A DNA stretch of 64,000 bases from Chryseobacterium sp. YIM B08800 (GCF_026163565.1 NZ_JAPDKN010000007.1:1-64000), one strand, 5' to 3'; shown: positions 26,499-35,002, numbered from the stretch's first letter. Notes: generated by a model not told the origin, from the sequence alone. A program made the numbers and translations.

Positions 26499-28470
26499 GG
26501 GTGTTGAGTTCTATATTAATTGCCGTTCCTTCATCATCAGAATTGATTTCCATTTTTCCTTTTAAATAATCTACTCGGGTTTTGAGATTATGAAGTCCCA
26601 TACTTTTGGTTGGTGAAGGATCTTGTGAAAAACCTTTGCCATCATCTTCAATGGTAATTAAAAATACTTCTTTCGATTGAGAGCATTGTAGCAGAATGTT
26701 TTCAGCTTCGGAATGTTTTACGGCATTAGCCAGAATTTCCTGTACGATCCTGAAAATATTGATCTGTACCGCCAAAGGAAGATTGGTATTAATATCAATA
26801 GGCTGAAAGTCAATATGTAAATCTTTTCTGGTGTAGAATTCAGCCAAGTCTTTTAAAGCGGTTTCTAAACCAAATTTCAAAAGAGATTCGGGCATCAGAT
26901 TTCTGGCAATATTTCTAAGCTCGGTCACCGAATGATCCAATTGATTTAAAATTCCGTTGAAGTTTTGTTTTTTTTCTTGTTCTAAATTTTGTGAAGCCCA
27001 CGCTGAAAAATTTATTTTCACTCCGGCAAGCATTCCTCCAAGTCCGTCGTGAAGGTCTTTTCCCACTCTTTCTCTTTCTTTTTCCTCACCTTCAAGAATT
27101 GCTTTTGTTATTTTCAATTCTTCCTGTTGTGCGATTTCTTTCAACTTCTGAGAATGGTTAATCTCTTTTTCTTTGGCTAATTTTTTAGTGTAGAAATAAA
27201 TCGAAATAATTAAAATAAGAAGGAATAATGATGCAAAAATCAATAACCATAAATACTGATTTTTCTTATTGATCTCCAGTTCTTTTTGTGCTTTTTCGGT
27301 ATTCAGGTTGGCAATTTCTTTTTGCTTTTCTGCAGTTCTGAATTTTGTTTCCAATGTATTGAGCTCGAGCTTTACATTTTCAGAGCTTAAGCTGTCGTTT
27401 AATTTTGAATATTTCTTTTCCCAGACCAAAGCTTCTTTCAGATTTCCCATTTGTTCATTAAGGCTCGAAAGCTGGTTGTAAAAAGCTTTTCTGTTGTTGG
27501 CATCAATGATGAGTGTCTTTTCGGATAAGATATTTTCCAGAACATTTTTCGCTTCATTCAGTTTATTCTGTTTCCTTAAAATATCATATTTATTCATGTA
27601 AAACATTTGCGTTAACAGATTTTGGTTAGACTTTTTAGCATAAATCAAACCTTTTTCAATCATTGGAAGTGCTTCTTCATTTTTCTGTTTAGTAATAAAG
27701 TAAAGCGTTTTTCCATAATAGAAAGAAGCATTGGAAGAAGATTCCGGATAAGGCTGAATAAGTTTTTCTGCTTTGTCTAAATATTTTTTGGCTTCATCAC
27801 CTTTTGCCTGATAACAAAAATTGCTTGCGGTGTTGAGGTATGCAAAAAACAATTCCGGAGAATGAGGTGCATTTTTTTCTAATATTTTAATTGCTTTTGT
27901 ATTGTATTCAAAGGCTTTTGGAAATTCGGCGTTATAGGTAAGAATGATAGCAAGCTGAGAATAGAATTGTCCTAAAGTTTTATGATTCTTATATTTTTCA
28001 ATCTGAGGAATGCATTTTTCAACCAAAATTTTCACCAAAAAAGGGTAGCCTTCTTTGTTTTTCTGGGTAACGCCATAGTTGTACCACGATGAAGCGATAT
28101 AAAAATCCGCTTCTTCGGTTTTAATTTTAGAAAATTCCTGTATGGCTTTTTGAAATGAGGCTGCTGCTTTATCTTTATTGCTTTCTAAAAAATGCCAACC
28201 TTCATAATAATGATATTTTGCTGTATTTAAAGGTGTTTTTGCACTTAAAGCTTTCCCTTTTTCTAAATAGTTTTTACTTAAAAGAGAGTCTGTATTTCTG
28301 TAAAAGTTGGATAATAAGAAATATGAATTCGCTTTCGCATTGTTGTCAACCTTGCTGTTTACAACAGTTTTCAGACTGTCTGAATAGCTTTTCTCATTCA
28401 GTGGAATGAGTTGCTGCGATTGTACATAAGTAAATAAAAATATACAAATAGTGATGAGGTGGTTCTTCAT
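26485..28470 (-). CDS. TPR-containing NarX-type sensor histidine kinase
   Basis: The 661-residue kinase has a signal peptide (MKNHLITICIFLFTYVQSQ), a periplasmic helical region of tetratricopeptide repeats (about 45-370), a coiled coil, and one membrane helix (about 406-428). The HisKA_3 motif is ERERVGKDLHDGLGGMLAG, with the phosphorylated His at about 474, and the HATPase domain shows EILANAVKHSEA and DDGKGFS. I chose the ATG at 28470 over one twelve codons upstream because it gives a proper signal peptide. It partners the overlapping NarL-type regulator and diverges from the lipoprotein genes. Confidence 0.93.
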   Translation of the reverse strand: MKNHLITICIFLFTYVQSQQLIPLNEKSYSDSLKTVVNSKVDNNAKANSYFLLSNFYRNTDSLLSKNYLEKGKALSAKTPLNTAKYHYYEGWHFLESNKDKAAASFQKAIQEFSKIKTEEADFYIASSWYNYGVTQKNKEGYPFLVKILVEKCIPQIEKYKNHKTLGQFYSQLAIILTYNAEFPKAFEYNTKAIKILEKNAPHSPELFFAYLNTASNFCYQAKGDEAKKYLDKAEKLIQPYPESSSNASFYYGKTLYFITKQKNEEALPMIEKGLIYAKKSNQNLLTQMFYMNKYDILRKQNKLNEAKNVLENILSEKTLIIDANNRKAFYNQLSSLNEQMGNLKEALVWEKKYSKLNDSLSSENVKLELNTLETKFRTAEKQKEIANLNTEKAQKELEINKKNQYLWLLIFASLFLLILIISIYFYTKKLAKEKEINHSQKLKEIAQQEELKITKAILEGEEKERERVGKDLHDGLGGMLAGVKINFSAWASQNLEQEKKQNFNGILNQLDHSVTELRNIARNLMPESLLKFGLETALKDLAEFYTRKDLHIDFQPIDINTNLPLAVQINIFRIVQEILANAVKHSEAENILLQCSQSKEVFLITIEDDGKGFSQDPSPTKSMGLHNLKTRVDYLKGKMEINSDDEGTAINIELNTHAIS

Positions 28471-28533
28471 TATATCAATTTCATTATTGAAAATAAAACT
28501 CCACAATTTAGTGAAAAATTAAGAACTGAAAAA

Positions 28534-28549
28534 TACCTAAAATTAGGTA
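28534..28549. promoter_or_regulatory. Palindrome TACCTAA-AA-TTAGGTA, candidate regulator site
   Basis: Perfect 7-bp half-sites with a 2-bp centre. The right edge is 24 bp before the TTG of the lipoprotein promoter, and the left edge is 63 bp upstream of the kinase start. A related copy stands at the same distance before the second lipoprotein promoter. LuxR-type regulators bind such short palindromes. Assignment to the adjacent regulator is inferred. Confidence 0.65.
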
Positions 28550-28573
28550 GAATATTTTCCTTAATTCTAAGGA

Positions 28574-28604
28574 TTGACTGCCTTTTCAGACAGTCATAGC
28601 TTTG
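28574..28604 (+). promoter_or_regulatory. Promoter TTG-N20-TAGCTTTG of lipoprotein 1
   Basis: Both elements match the Bacteroidetes consensus. The -7 TAGCTTTG is at 28597-28604, leaving a leader of about 55 nt. GACTG/CAGTC can form a small hairpin between the elements. Confidence 0.75.
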
Positions 28605-28665
28605 CAGGTACTAAATCAGAAAGATTACAAATAAAAATTAACAGTAATATTTAACAAGAGAAATT

Positions 28666-29082
28666 ATGAAAAAAATGAAATTGAAAAAAGTATTGAAAGG
28701 CTCATTTGTAATGGTGATGGTGGCGTTGGTTCTTGGCTTTGTAACATCGTGCAGCAATGATGACGACGACAATATTCCCGGAACCAACAAAACGCATAAA
28801 GTAGTTTTCAAAGCAGAAGCATCTGCAGGAAGCAATATTGAGATCGCTGTTTACGGTATTGATGGAAATCCTACTACTGCAACCAGTTTAAGCGGAACAA
28901 CATGGTCAAGCCCGGAAATCACTACTGAAGCAGGAGCAATGAGCGCAAATGTTGCTGTAAATGCGGTAGGAGCGAGTGCTTCATCTACTTTGAAGGTTCA
29001 GATCTGGGTAGATGGTGAACTTAAAAAAGAAGGAACTTCAAGCGGACAGTATTTATCAGCTTCAGCAAGTCACACATTCTAA
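28666..29082 (+). CDS. Small lipoprotein, tandem paralogue 1
   Basis: The 138-residue lipoprotein has a basic signal and the lipobox FVTSC (Cys about 29), followed by SNDDDDN. That acidic stretch resembles the lipoprotein export signal that sends Bacteroidetes lipoproteins to the cell surface. The mature part is one compact beta-rich domain (HKVVFKAEASAG, AVYGIDGNPT, LSGTTWSSPE, STLKVQIWVDGELKKE). I count about 67% identity over 95 residues to the neighbouring paralogue. Function is unknown. It has its own promoter with an upstream palindrome and its own terminator. Confidence 0.85.
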   Translation: MKKMKLKKVLKGSFVMVMVALVLGFVTSCSNDDDDNIPGTNKTHKVVFKAEASAGSNIEIAVYGIDGNPTTATSLSGTTWSSPEITTEAGAMSANVAVNAVGASASSTLKVQIWVDGELKKEGTSSGQYLSASASHTF

Positions 29083-29098
29083 ATATAAACTAATGATG

Positions 29099-29136
29099 AA
29101 AAAAAGTCCGGTTCAGTTCTGAATCGGACTTTTTTT
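29099..29136 (+). terminator. Rho-independent terminator of lipoprotein 1
   Basis: A 16-bp stem, AAAAAGTCCGGTTCAG with its complement (one G-T wobble), is closed by TT and followed by T. Confidence 0.93.
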
Positions 29137-29204
29137 GACAGAATAAATCATTATCCTTTCTATGGAAATTAACGAAGTCGGTTTATGAAAATAGAATTGA
29201 AAAA

Positions 29205-29220
29205 TATCTAAAATAGGGTA
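29205..29220. promoter_or_regulatory. Degenerate copy of the regulator palindrome
   Basis: TATCTAAAATAGGGTA keeps most of the TACCTAA-N2-TTAGGTA site and stands 24 bp before the TTG of the second lipoprotein promoter, the same spacing as the first copy. Confidence 0.5.
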
Positions 29221-29244
29221 GGATATTTTTTTTAAATTTGAGGA

Positions 29245-29276
29245 TTGACAGTATTTTTGAATCTATATTATCTTTG
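29245..29276 (+). promoter_or_regulatory. Promoter TTG-N21-TATCTTTG of lipoprotein 2
   Basis: The -7 element is at 29269-29276. The sequence around the TTG (GAGGATTGACAG) closely copies that of the first lipoprotein promoter (AAGGATTGACTG). Confidence 0.75.
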
Positions 29277-29323
29277 CTACTGCTAAATCAAGAGATTCTG
29301 AGTACTATTAACAAAATAAATTT

Positions 29324-29734
29324 ATGAAAAAAATAAAATTGAGCTGTGTATGTAAAGGATTATTTGTCGCTGTAATGACAGTAATGGTTTTGAGTTTTGT
29401 TGAATCTTGTCGCAAAGATGATGATGCTTCTGAAGATGTTAAAACTCAAAAAATAATTTTCAAGGCAGAAGGTTCATCCGGAGTTAATATCAGTAAAGCC
29501 GTTTACGGAATCGACGGAAACCCTATCACTGTAACTGGTTTGAGCGGAACAACATGGAGTAGCCCGGAACTCACTGCAGAAGGCGTAGTTTATAATACCA
29601 ATGTTGTGGTAAATGCAACAGGAGTTGATGCTGCATCTACTTTGAAAGTCCAGATTTGGGTAGATGGTCAGCTTAAAAAAGAAAGTGTCTCGAGCGGAAT
29701 GACCTTATCGGCTTCTACAAGTTATACATTTTAA
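29324..29734 (+). CDS. Small lipoprotein, tandem paralogue 2
   Basis: The 136-residue paralogue has the lipobox FVESC followed by RKDDDASED, close to the K-(D/E)-(D/E) type surface export signal of Bacteroidetes lipoproteins. The mature domain repeats the landmarks of its neighbour (KAVYGIDGNPI, LSGTTWSSPE, STLKVQIWVDGQLKKE, TLSASTSYTF). The pair arose by tandem duplication that included the promoter and palindrome region. Function is unknown. A hairpin terminator follows. Confidence 0.85.
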   Translation: MKKIKLSCVCKGLFVAVMTVMVLSFVESCRKDDDASEDVKTQKIIFKAEGSSGVNISKAVYGIDGNPITVTGLSGTTWSSPELTAEGVVYNTNVVVNATGVDAASTLKVQIWVDGQLKKESVSSGMTLSASTSYTF

Positions 29735-29756
29735 AAACTATCCACTTTTATAAAAA

Positions 29757-29795
29757 AATAATCCGCCTCAAAAAATGAGTCGGATTATTTTCTTT
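29757..29795 (+). terminator. Rho-independent terminator of lipoprotein 2
   Basis: Stem AATAATCCG/CGGATTATT plus CTCA/TGAG with one mismatch, A-rich loop, then T-rich tail. Confidence 0.88.
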
Positions 29796-29837
29796 ATCTT
29801 AATTTTCTTAATTTAAATAAACTTTGTTTATTCTATT

Positions 29838-29943
29838 TTTAACATTAAGGTTTTTAGTTCATTAAGCTAAATGATGTTAAGAAATCAATATATTGATTTT
29901 GATTAAGTTTTTAAGCTAATGGTCTTAATTTCTTAATGTTAAA
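29838..29943. repeat. 106-bp hairpin element, TTTAACATTAAG ends
   Basis: Perfect 12-bp end arms TTTAACATTAAG/CTTAATGTTAAA. The exact centre is an 18-bp palindrome AAATCAATATATTGATTT (29882-29899), and the sequences between are partly complementary. It lies between lipoprotein 2 and the tyrS 3' end and carries no reading frame. A similar element lies at 44832-44962. Confidence 0.75.
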
Positions 29944-29975
29944 GAATTAATATTAAATTTAAATAGGTTCTACGA

Positions 29976-31271
29976 TTAAATCACTTTTACAATAAAATAA
30001 CTTTTCTTTCCTTTTTGCAGTAATAAGAATTTGCCGTCAATCAAATCTGTTTCGTTTGCCGTATAAACGTCGTTTACTTTTTCTTTGTTTACGGAAATTG
30101 AATTTCCTTTCAATTCTCTTGTAGCCTCACTTTTAGATTTCAGGAAACCTGATTTTTCTGAAAGTAAATCAACAATGTTAATTCCTAAAACATCCGCTTT
30201 AGCCACTTCTTTCTGAGGAACTCCGTCAAAAATTTCTAAGAAAATTTCTTCATCGAGACTGACTAAATCTTCTGCAGTAGATTTTCCAAACAGAATTTCT
30301 GAAGCTTTTAAAGCTCTTTCGTATTCTTCTCTTCCATGAACCCAAACGGTAACTTCTTCAGCCAGTTTTTTCTGAAGTTTTCTTTCGTGAGGAGCTGTTT
30401 TATGTTCTTCAATTAAAGCTTCAATTTCTTCTTTTCCTAAAAAAGTATAGAATTTAATGAATCTTTCAGCATCATCATCGGTTGCATTCAACCAAAATTG
30501 ATAGAATTTATAAGGTGAAGTTTTCTTTTTATCTAACCAATAATTTTCTCCGCTTTCAGATTTTCCAAATTTAGAACCGTCAGCTTTTGTAATCAAAGGA
30601 ACTGTTAAAGCAAATGCTTCTCCCTGAGCTTTTCTACGGATCAATTCTGTACCTGTTGTGATATTTCCCCATTGGTCAGAACCTCCCATCTGAAGTTTTA
30701 CACCATTATTCTGATATAAATGTAGAAAATCAAAACCTTGGATTAATTGATAAGTGAATTCTGTAAAACTCATTCCGTCAACACCAGCTTCTCCTGAAAG
30801 TCTTTTCTTTACAGAATCTTTTGCCATCATGTAGTTGACCGTGATGTTTTTTCCAACATTTTTAGCAAAATCAAGGAAAGAAATATTTTTCATCCAGTCG
30901 TAATTGTTGACCAATTCGGCTTTGTTGGTTTCATTTCCATCAAAATTTAAAAATCTGGAAAGTTGGTTTTGCAAACAGTCAACATAATGTAAAAGCGTTG
31001 CTTCATCCAAAAGATTTCTCTCTGCAGATTTACCTGAAGGGTCACCAATCATTCCTGTTGCGCCACCTACCAAAGCGATAGGTTTATGACCATGCTGCTG
31101 AAAATGAGCCAGAATTTTAATCTGAATAAGACTTCCGATATGTAAAGAATCTGCAGTAGGATCAAAACCGATATAGGCAGTTGTCATTTCCTTATTCAGT
31201 TGTTCATCTGTTCCGGGCATCATATCGGCAAAAAGACCGCGCCATTTCAGTTCTTCAATAAAAGAGTTCAT
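29976..31271 (-). CDS. tyrS: Tyrosyl-tRNA synthetase
   Basis: The 431-residue class I synthetase charges tRNA-Tyr. It has the HIGH-type motif in [16 protein letters not shown] (about 32-47), the tyrosine-binding segment [13 protein letters not shown] with [11 protein letters not shown] (about 177-208), the KMSKS-type [12 protein letters not shown] (about 230-241) and a C-terminal S4 RNA-binding domain (about 360-425). Length is normal for the bacterial TyrRS. A -7 element lies at 31300-31307. Confidence 0.98.
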   Translation of the reverse strand: MNSFIEELKWRGLFADMMPGTDEQLNKEMTTAYIGFDPTADSLHIGSLIQIKILAHFQQHGHKPIALVGGATGMIGDPSGKSAERNLLDEATLLHYVDCLQNQLSRFLNFDGNETNKAELVNNYDWMKNISFLDFAKNVGKNITVNYMMAKDSVKKRLSGEAGVDGMSFTEFTYQLIQGFDFLHLYQNNGVKLQMGGSDQWGNITTGTELIRRKAQGEAFALTVPLITKADGSKFGKSESGENYWLDKKKTSPYKFYQFWLNATDDDAERFIKFYTFLGKEEIEALIEEHKTAPHERKLQKKLAEEVTVWVHGREEYERALKASEILFGKSTAEDLVSLDEEIFLEIFDGVPQKEVAKADVLGINIVDLLSEKSGFLKSKSEATRELKGNSISVNKEKVNDVYTANETDLIDGKFLLLQKGKKSYFIVKVI

Positions 31272-31299
31272 TATTTTTTTCAGTTTAAAATTTAATACG

Positions 31300-31307
31300 C
31301 AAAGATA
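31300..31307 (-). promoter_or_regulatory. -7 element TATCTTTG of tyrS
   Basis: Exact minus-strand TAnnTTTG match 28 nt before the tyrS ATG. Confidence 0.65.
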
Positions 31308-31320
31308 AGAAAATCACTTG

Positions 31321-31445
31321 AGTTTCGGGTTTCGAGTTTCGTGTTCAATGTTGTCAGTTTTAAAAGAGAGAATTTCTTTTATTCAAAATCAAATCTTAAA
31401 CATTGAACTTTAAACCTTGAATATTGAATTTTAAATAAAATTCAA
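31321..31445. repeat. Word-like degenerate repeats (GTTTCG and TTGAA types)
   Basis: The left part reads GTTTCGGGTTTCGAGTTTCG. The right part strings together near-copies of ATTGAACTTTAAACCTTGAAT. Periods are about 7-9 bp and there is no reading frame. The right part merges into the promoter of the sigma factor gene. Confidence 0.5.
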
Positions 31446-31454
31446 TTATATTTG
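31424..31454 (+). promoter_or_regulatory. Promoter TTG-N20-TATATTTG of the ECF sigma gene
   Basis: TTG at 31424-31426 and the exact -7 element at 31447-31454. The ATG follows after only 6 nt, so the transcript is probably leaderless or nearly so. Confidence 0.75.
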
Positions 31455-31460
31455 TTAATA

Positions 31461-32021
31461 ATGAAAGACGAGCAATTATTTCCTCTCATCCAAAAAGCAA
31501 AGGAAAAAGACCAGAAAGCACAAACTAAACTGATCAATGTTTTTTGGTTGGATGTTTTTTCTTTTGTGATGAAGAAGGTGCATGACGAAAATGATGCAGA
31601 TGAAATTACGGTAAATGTTTTTTCAAAAGTTTTATCGAAATTGGATTTGTACGATCCTCATTTTCAGTTTAAAACCTGGATTTTGACCATTGCTCAAAAT
31701 ACAATTATTGATTTTTGGCGTAGAAAAAGTCGTGAAAATCAAGATCCTACCGAAAATCTGGATGAAGTAAAAAATCATTATGCAAAATCTCCGGAAGAGT
31801 TGATGATTTCTGAGGAAGAACAAAAGAAAATCATCAAAACAATTGAATCTTTAGATGCCAATTATCAGGATATTATCAGATTGAGATTTTTTGAAGAAAA
31901 AAGCATTAAAGAAATCGCCGAAGAGCTTGGAATCTCTGTTGCCAACACGAAAGTTCGTGTAATGAGAGCGAAAAAAGTTTTAGCTGAGTTGTTGAAAAAT
32001 AATGAATTTGAGGATAATTAG
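31461..32021 (+). CDS. ECF-type RNA polymerase sigma factor
   Basis: The 186-residue sigma-70 family protein has region 2 at about 20-90 (VFSKVLSKLDLYDPHFQFKTWILTIAQNTIIDFWRRKSRE) and region 4 at about 125-180 (NYQDIIRLRFFEEKSIKEIAEELGISVANTKVRVMRAKKVL), with the linker between. ATG at 31461 was chosen because an upstream in-frame TTG lies inside the -7 element. No anti-sigma gene follows; lipA is next after a repeat. Its regulon is unknown. Confidence 0.95.
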   Translation: MKDEQLFPLIQKAKEKDQKAQTKLINVFWLDVFSFVMKKVHDENDADEITVNVFSKVLSKLDLYDPHFQFKTWILTIAQNTIIDFWRRKSRENQDPTENLDEVKNHYAKSPEELMISEEEQKKIIKTIESLDANYQDIIRLRFFEEKSIKEIAEELGISVANTKVRVMRAKKVLAELLKNNEFEDN

Positions 32022-32040
32022 TTTTATCAACTAATATTTT

Positions 32041-32101
32041 GTGCCGCGAATACACGAATTATTTGTTATAAGTTGCAGTGAAATTATTTCATTCGTGGCA
32101 A
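32041..32101. repeat. Imperfect hairpin repeat GCCGCGAAT / ATTCGTGGC
   Basis: Left GCCGCGAATACACGAATTATTT pairs imperfectly with right AAATTATTTCATTCGTGGC. The form matches a dispersed element that I recall from Chryseobacterium. No coding content. Confidence 0.65.
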
Positions 32102-32198
32102 AGAATAAAATATTCACTCATTAGTAATTGTATTCGAGGTAAAATAAATTATCATTTCCATCAATTTGCATCGTAGATGAAGTCGATAAAAAAATCAC

Positions 32199-32206
32199 TA
32201 ACTTTG
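32199..32206 (+). promoter_or_regulatory. -7 element TAACTTTG of lipA
   Basis: Exact TAnnTTTG match 20 nt before the ATG. Confidence 0.6.
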
Positions 32207-32226
32207 ACCCTCAATTTGAGAGATAA

Positions 32227-33093
32227 ATGGAGAATTTAGTTCAAGATACTACCGTTCAAAAACCAAAATGGATTCGTGTAAAACTTCCTACCGGAAAGAA
32301 TTACAGAGAATTGAGAACTTTGGTTGATAAATATAAATTAAATACAATTTGCCAAAGTGGAAGCTGCCCAAATATGGGTGAATGCTGGGGAGAAGGAACG
32401 GCAACTTTCATGATTTTAGGAAATATCTGTACAAGAAGTTGTGGATTTTGCGGTGTAAAAACCGGAAAACCAATGGATGTAAACTGGGATGAACCTGAAA
32501 AAGTAGCCCGTTCAATTAAATTAATGAAGATCAAACACGCTGTTTTAACTTCTGTTGACCGTGACGATTTAAAAGATATGGGTTCTATTCTTTGGGGTGA
32601 AACTGTAAATGCAGTAAGAAGAATTTCTCCGGGAACGACAATGGAAACTTTGATACCGGATTTTCAAGGTCTTACAAAACACTTAGACAGATTGGTAGAT
32701 GTTGCACCGGAAGTAATTTCTCACAACATGGAAACGGTAAAACGTTTGACAAGAGAAGTGAGAATTCAGGCGAAATATGAAAGAAGTCTTGAAGTTTTAA
32801 GATACTTAAAAGAAGCCGGACAAAACAGAACAAAAACTGGATTAATGCTTGGTTTAGGTGAAGAGAAAGATGAGGTTTTCCAAACGATTGAAGACATCAG
32901 AAATGCGAATGTTGACGTTATTACAATGGGACAATACTTACAGCCTACAAAAAAACATCTCCCAGTAAAGAAATTTATCACGCCTGAAGAGTTTGATGAA
33001 TACGGAGATTTTGCAAGAAGTTTAGGTTTCAGACACGTTGAAAGTTCGCCTTTGGTGAGAAGTTCTTACCACGCAGAAAAACATATTCATTAA
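32227..33093 (+). CDS. lipA: Lipoyl synthase
   Basis: The 288-residue radical SAM enzyme inserts two sulfurs into protein-bound octanoyl groups to make the lipoyl cofactor of pyruvate and oxoglutarate dehydrogenases. Both iron-sulfur sites are visible: the auxiliary cluster C42, C47, C53 ([15 protein letters not shown]) and the SAM cluster C68, C72, C75 (CTRSCGFC). The closing RSSYHA motif supplies the serine ligand. Length is normal. It ends at a clear terminator. lipB is not in the window. Confidence 0.98.
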   Translation: MENLVQDTTVQKPKWIRVKLPTGKNYRELRTLVDKYKLNTICQSGSCPNMGECWGEGTATFMILGNICTRSCGFCGVKTGKPMDVNWDEPEKVARSIKLMKIKHAVLTSVDRDDLKDMGSILWGETVNAVRRISPGTTMETLIPDFQGLTKHLDRLVDVAPEVISHNMETVKRLTREVRIQAKYERSLEVLRYLKEAGQNRTKTGLMLGLGEEKDEVFQTIEDIRNANVDVITMGQYLQPTKKHLPVKKFITPEEFDEYGDFARSLGFRHVESSPLVRSSYHAEKHIH

Positions 33094-33098
33094 AATAT

Positions 33099-33129
33099 AA
33101 ATCGCTTCAATTTTTGAGGCGATTTTTTT
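33099..33129 (+). terminator. Rho-independent terminator of lipA
   Basis: 11-bp stem AAATCGCTTCA/TGAGGCGATTT with one wobble and a T-run. Confidence 0.9.
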
Positions 33130-33216
33130 GATTCAAAGATTGTTTAAGTTGATTTAATTATAGTGATGATATAAAATTTATATCAAACCTTTCAACATTT
33201 TCTTTCCAATTATAAT

Positions 33217-33259
33217 TACTTTTGTGCTTTTAAAAGAAGCAATGGAAATATTGCTTTAA
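33217..33259 (+). promoter_or_regulatory. MFS gene promoter and possible attenuator leader
   Basis: The -7 element TACTTTTG (33217-33224) starts a leader with two competing hairpins. TGCTT/AAGCA (33225-33241) shares AAGCA with AAGCAAT/ATTGCTT (33237-33256). The start codon of a five-codon reading frame, M-E-I-L-L (33242-33259), lies in the second stem. The layout resembles small translational attenuators, but this is inferred. Confidence 0.4.
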
Positions 33260-33273
33260 ATAATTATTGATTA

Positions 33274-34476
33274 ATGATGTTTGATAAAAGAATTTTGCCT
33301 TTGGCAATCGGTGGTTTGGCAATCGGAACTACAGAATTTACAATTATGGGATTGCTTCCCGATATTGCAAAAACACTACAGATTACCATTCCACAAGCTG
33401 GTCATTTAATTGCGGCGTATGCTTTAGGAGTTGTAATTGGAGCACCTATTTTGATCGGATATTCCGTAAAATTTCCCCCTAAAAAAGTATTGCTTGCTTT
33501 GATGGTGATTTTCACAATTTTCAATGCATTATCTGCTATTGCACCCGATTATAATTCGATGCTGATTATCAGATTTATGTCTGGTTTGCCACACGGTGCA
33601 TTCTTCGGAGTAGGAACTGTGGTTGCATCAAGAATGGCAGGAAAAGGGAAGGAAGCATTATACATTTCATTAATGTTTACTGGATTAACGGTTGCCAATT
33701 TGGCGATGGTTCCTTTGGTAACTTACATCGGACATGAATTTCACTGGCGTTGGTATTTTGCAATTGTTGCTGTGATTGGGATTGCCACTTTATTAGCTTT
33801 AAAACTTTGGCTTCCTGCAATGGAAAAAAAGGAAGATAGTCATTTCTTGGAAGAATTAAAATTTTTGAAAGGGAAACAATCGTGGTTGGTTTTAATGATT
33901 ACGGCAATTGGTTTTGGCGGATTATTTACTTGGTTTAGCTACATTACCCCTTTAATGACGGTGGTTTCAAAAATTGAAAGTGGCTATATGGCTTATGTGA
34001 TGATTCTTGCAGGTGCAGGAATGGTTGTTGGAAATTTAGCAGGAGGTTTTCTTTCAGACAGATTAGGTCCGGAAAAAACCTGTTCGTTATTATTGTTTTT
34101 AATGATGACTTCATTGGCTGGAGTATTTTTCCTTTCTCAATATCAAAGTATTTCGTTGGTGTTAACCTTTATTTGCGGAGCTTTATCAATGTCGGTTGCA
34201 GCACCAATTAATATCATGATGATGAAAGCAGCTCCAAAAAGTGAAATGATGGCTGCTGCTTTTATGCAGGCTGCATTTAATATTGCAAATGCAATGGGTG
34301 CTTTCTTGGGCGGAATTCCTTTAGAACACGGTTTGTCTTACAATTATCCTTCGCTTGTAGGAGTTGGGATGACCGTGATTGGGTTAATTATTAGTATTGT
34401 TTATTTTTATCTGTACCGTTCATCAGATGGAGAAGAAAAAGAAATAGCGGTAGAATGTGCTACCTGTGACCAATAA
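33274..34476 (+). CDS. MFS transporter, DHA1 sugar/drug efflux type
   Basis: The 400-residue protein has about 12 hydrophobic helices and resembles AraJ/YdhP-like exporters. GTTEFTIMGLLPDIAKTLQITIPQAGHLIAAYALGV opens the first helices. The conserved loop after helix 2 reads KFPPKKVLLALM in place of the usual GxLxDRxGRR motif, while NLAGGFLSDRLGPEKT (about 245-260) is the corresponding loop of the second half. It ends CATCDQ. Either of two adjacent ATG codons may start it. Substrate is unknown. The leader suggests regulated expression. Confidence 0.92.
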   Translation: MMFDKRILPLAIGGLAIGTTEFTIMGLLPDIAKTLQITIPQAGHLIAAYALGVVIGAPILIGYSVKFPPKKVLLALMVIFTIFNALSAIAPDYNSMLIIRFMSGLPHGAFFGVGTVVASRMAGKGKEALYISLMFTGLTVANLAMVPLVTYIGHEFHWRWYFAIVAVIGIATLLALKLWLPAMEKKEDSHFLEELKFLKGKQSWLVLMITAIGFGGLFTWFSYITPLMTVVSKIESGYMAYVMILAGAGMVVGNLAGGFLSDRLGPEKTCSLLLFLMMTSLAGVFFLSQYQSISLVLTFICGALSMSVAAPINIMMMKAAPKSEMMAAAFMQAAFNIANAMGAFLGGIPLEHGLSYNYPSLVGVGMTVIGLIISIVYFYLYRSSDGEEKEIAVECATCDQ

Positions 34477-34505
34477 AAAAAGAGAAGCAATTGCTTCTCT
34501 TTTTT
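34475..34505 (+). terminator. Bidirectional terminator between MFS and SpoIIAA-like genes
   Basis: A 31-bp nearly perfect palindrome (AGAGAAGCAA/TTGCTTCTCT flanked by A and T runs) can serve both convergent genes. Confidence 0.92.
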
Positions 34506-34510
34506 GTTAA

Positions 34511-34891
34511 TTATTTATGAACTTCATTTCCGTTTTGACACCAATACAAAGCATTGTAGAGATTTTCTTTTGGAAAAGATTTAAATTCTCCGGGCATCAA
34601 AACACTAAAAATATCTGTAAAATTCTGAACTCCTTCCTCATCTGTTACAATGGCAGCTCTGTTCCATTTCGTAATATTTTTTATACCTAAAAGAGCATCC
34701 TGAAGCCAGGCTCCCATCGTAAAATTGCTTAAATCGGTATCCAGATAAAGGAGGTAATTTAATTCATCAAATTGTTCTACTTTATTCTTCACGTAAGGAA
34801 TGACAAGATTCTCAAAATCTTCTTTGGTTACTTCACCAGTTGCATTGAAAGCTGCTACATTTTCCGGAGCATCATTAAGTATTGTTATCAT
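34511..34891 (-). CDS. SpoIIAA-like (STAS-fold) protein
   Basis: The 126-residue soluble protein matches the SpoIIAA-like family once called DUF3478. It begins ITILNDAPENVAAFNATGEVTKEDFENLVIPYV and continues with LLYLDTDLSNFTMGAWLQDALLGIKNITKWNRAAIVTDEEG, split here by the family's usual helix pattern. It lacks the phosphorylated serine of true anti-anti-sigma factors as far as I can see. Partner and role are unknown. It diverges from the FAD oxidoreductase gene and converges with the MFS gene. Confidence 0.85.
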   Translation of the reverse strand: MITILNDAPENVAAFNATGEVTKEDFENLVIPYVKNKVEQFDELNYLLYLDTDLSNFTMGAWLQDALLGIKNITKWNRAAIVTDEEGVQNFTDIFSVLMPGEFKSFPKENLYNALYWCQNGNEVHK

Positions 34892-35002
34892 AATTTATAT
34901 TTTAAGTGGTTTTGGTGATTTTATTTTATCAATAATTAAACCATAATTAATGAATAGGTACATTTAAGGCTCAATTATTGCTGAGATTTTGAAAATAAAA
35001 CT

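Noticed and set aside
31311..31445. CRISPR-like repetition in the tyrS-sigma gap
   Set aside because: The repeated words are 7-9 bp, degenerate and without unique spacers, and no cas gene is present.
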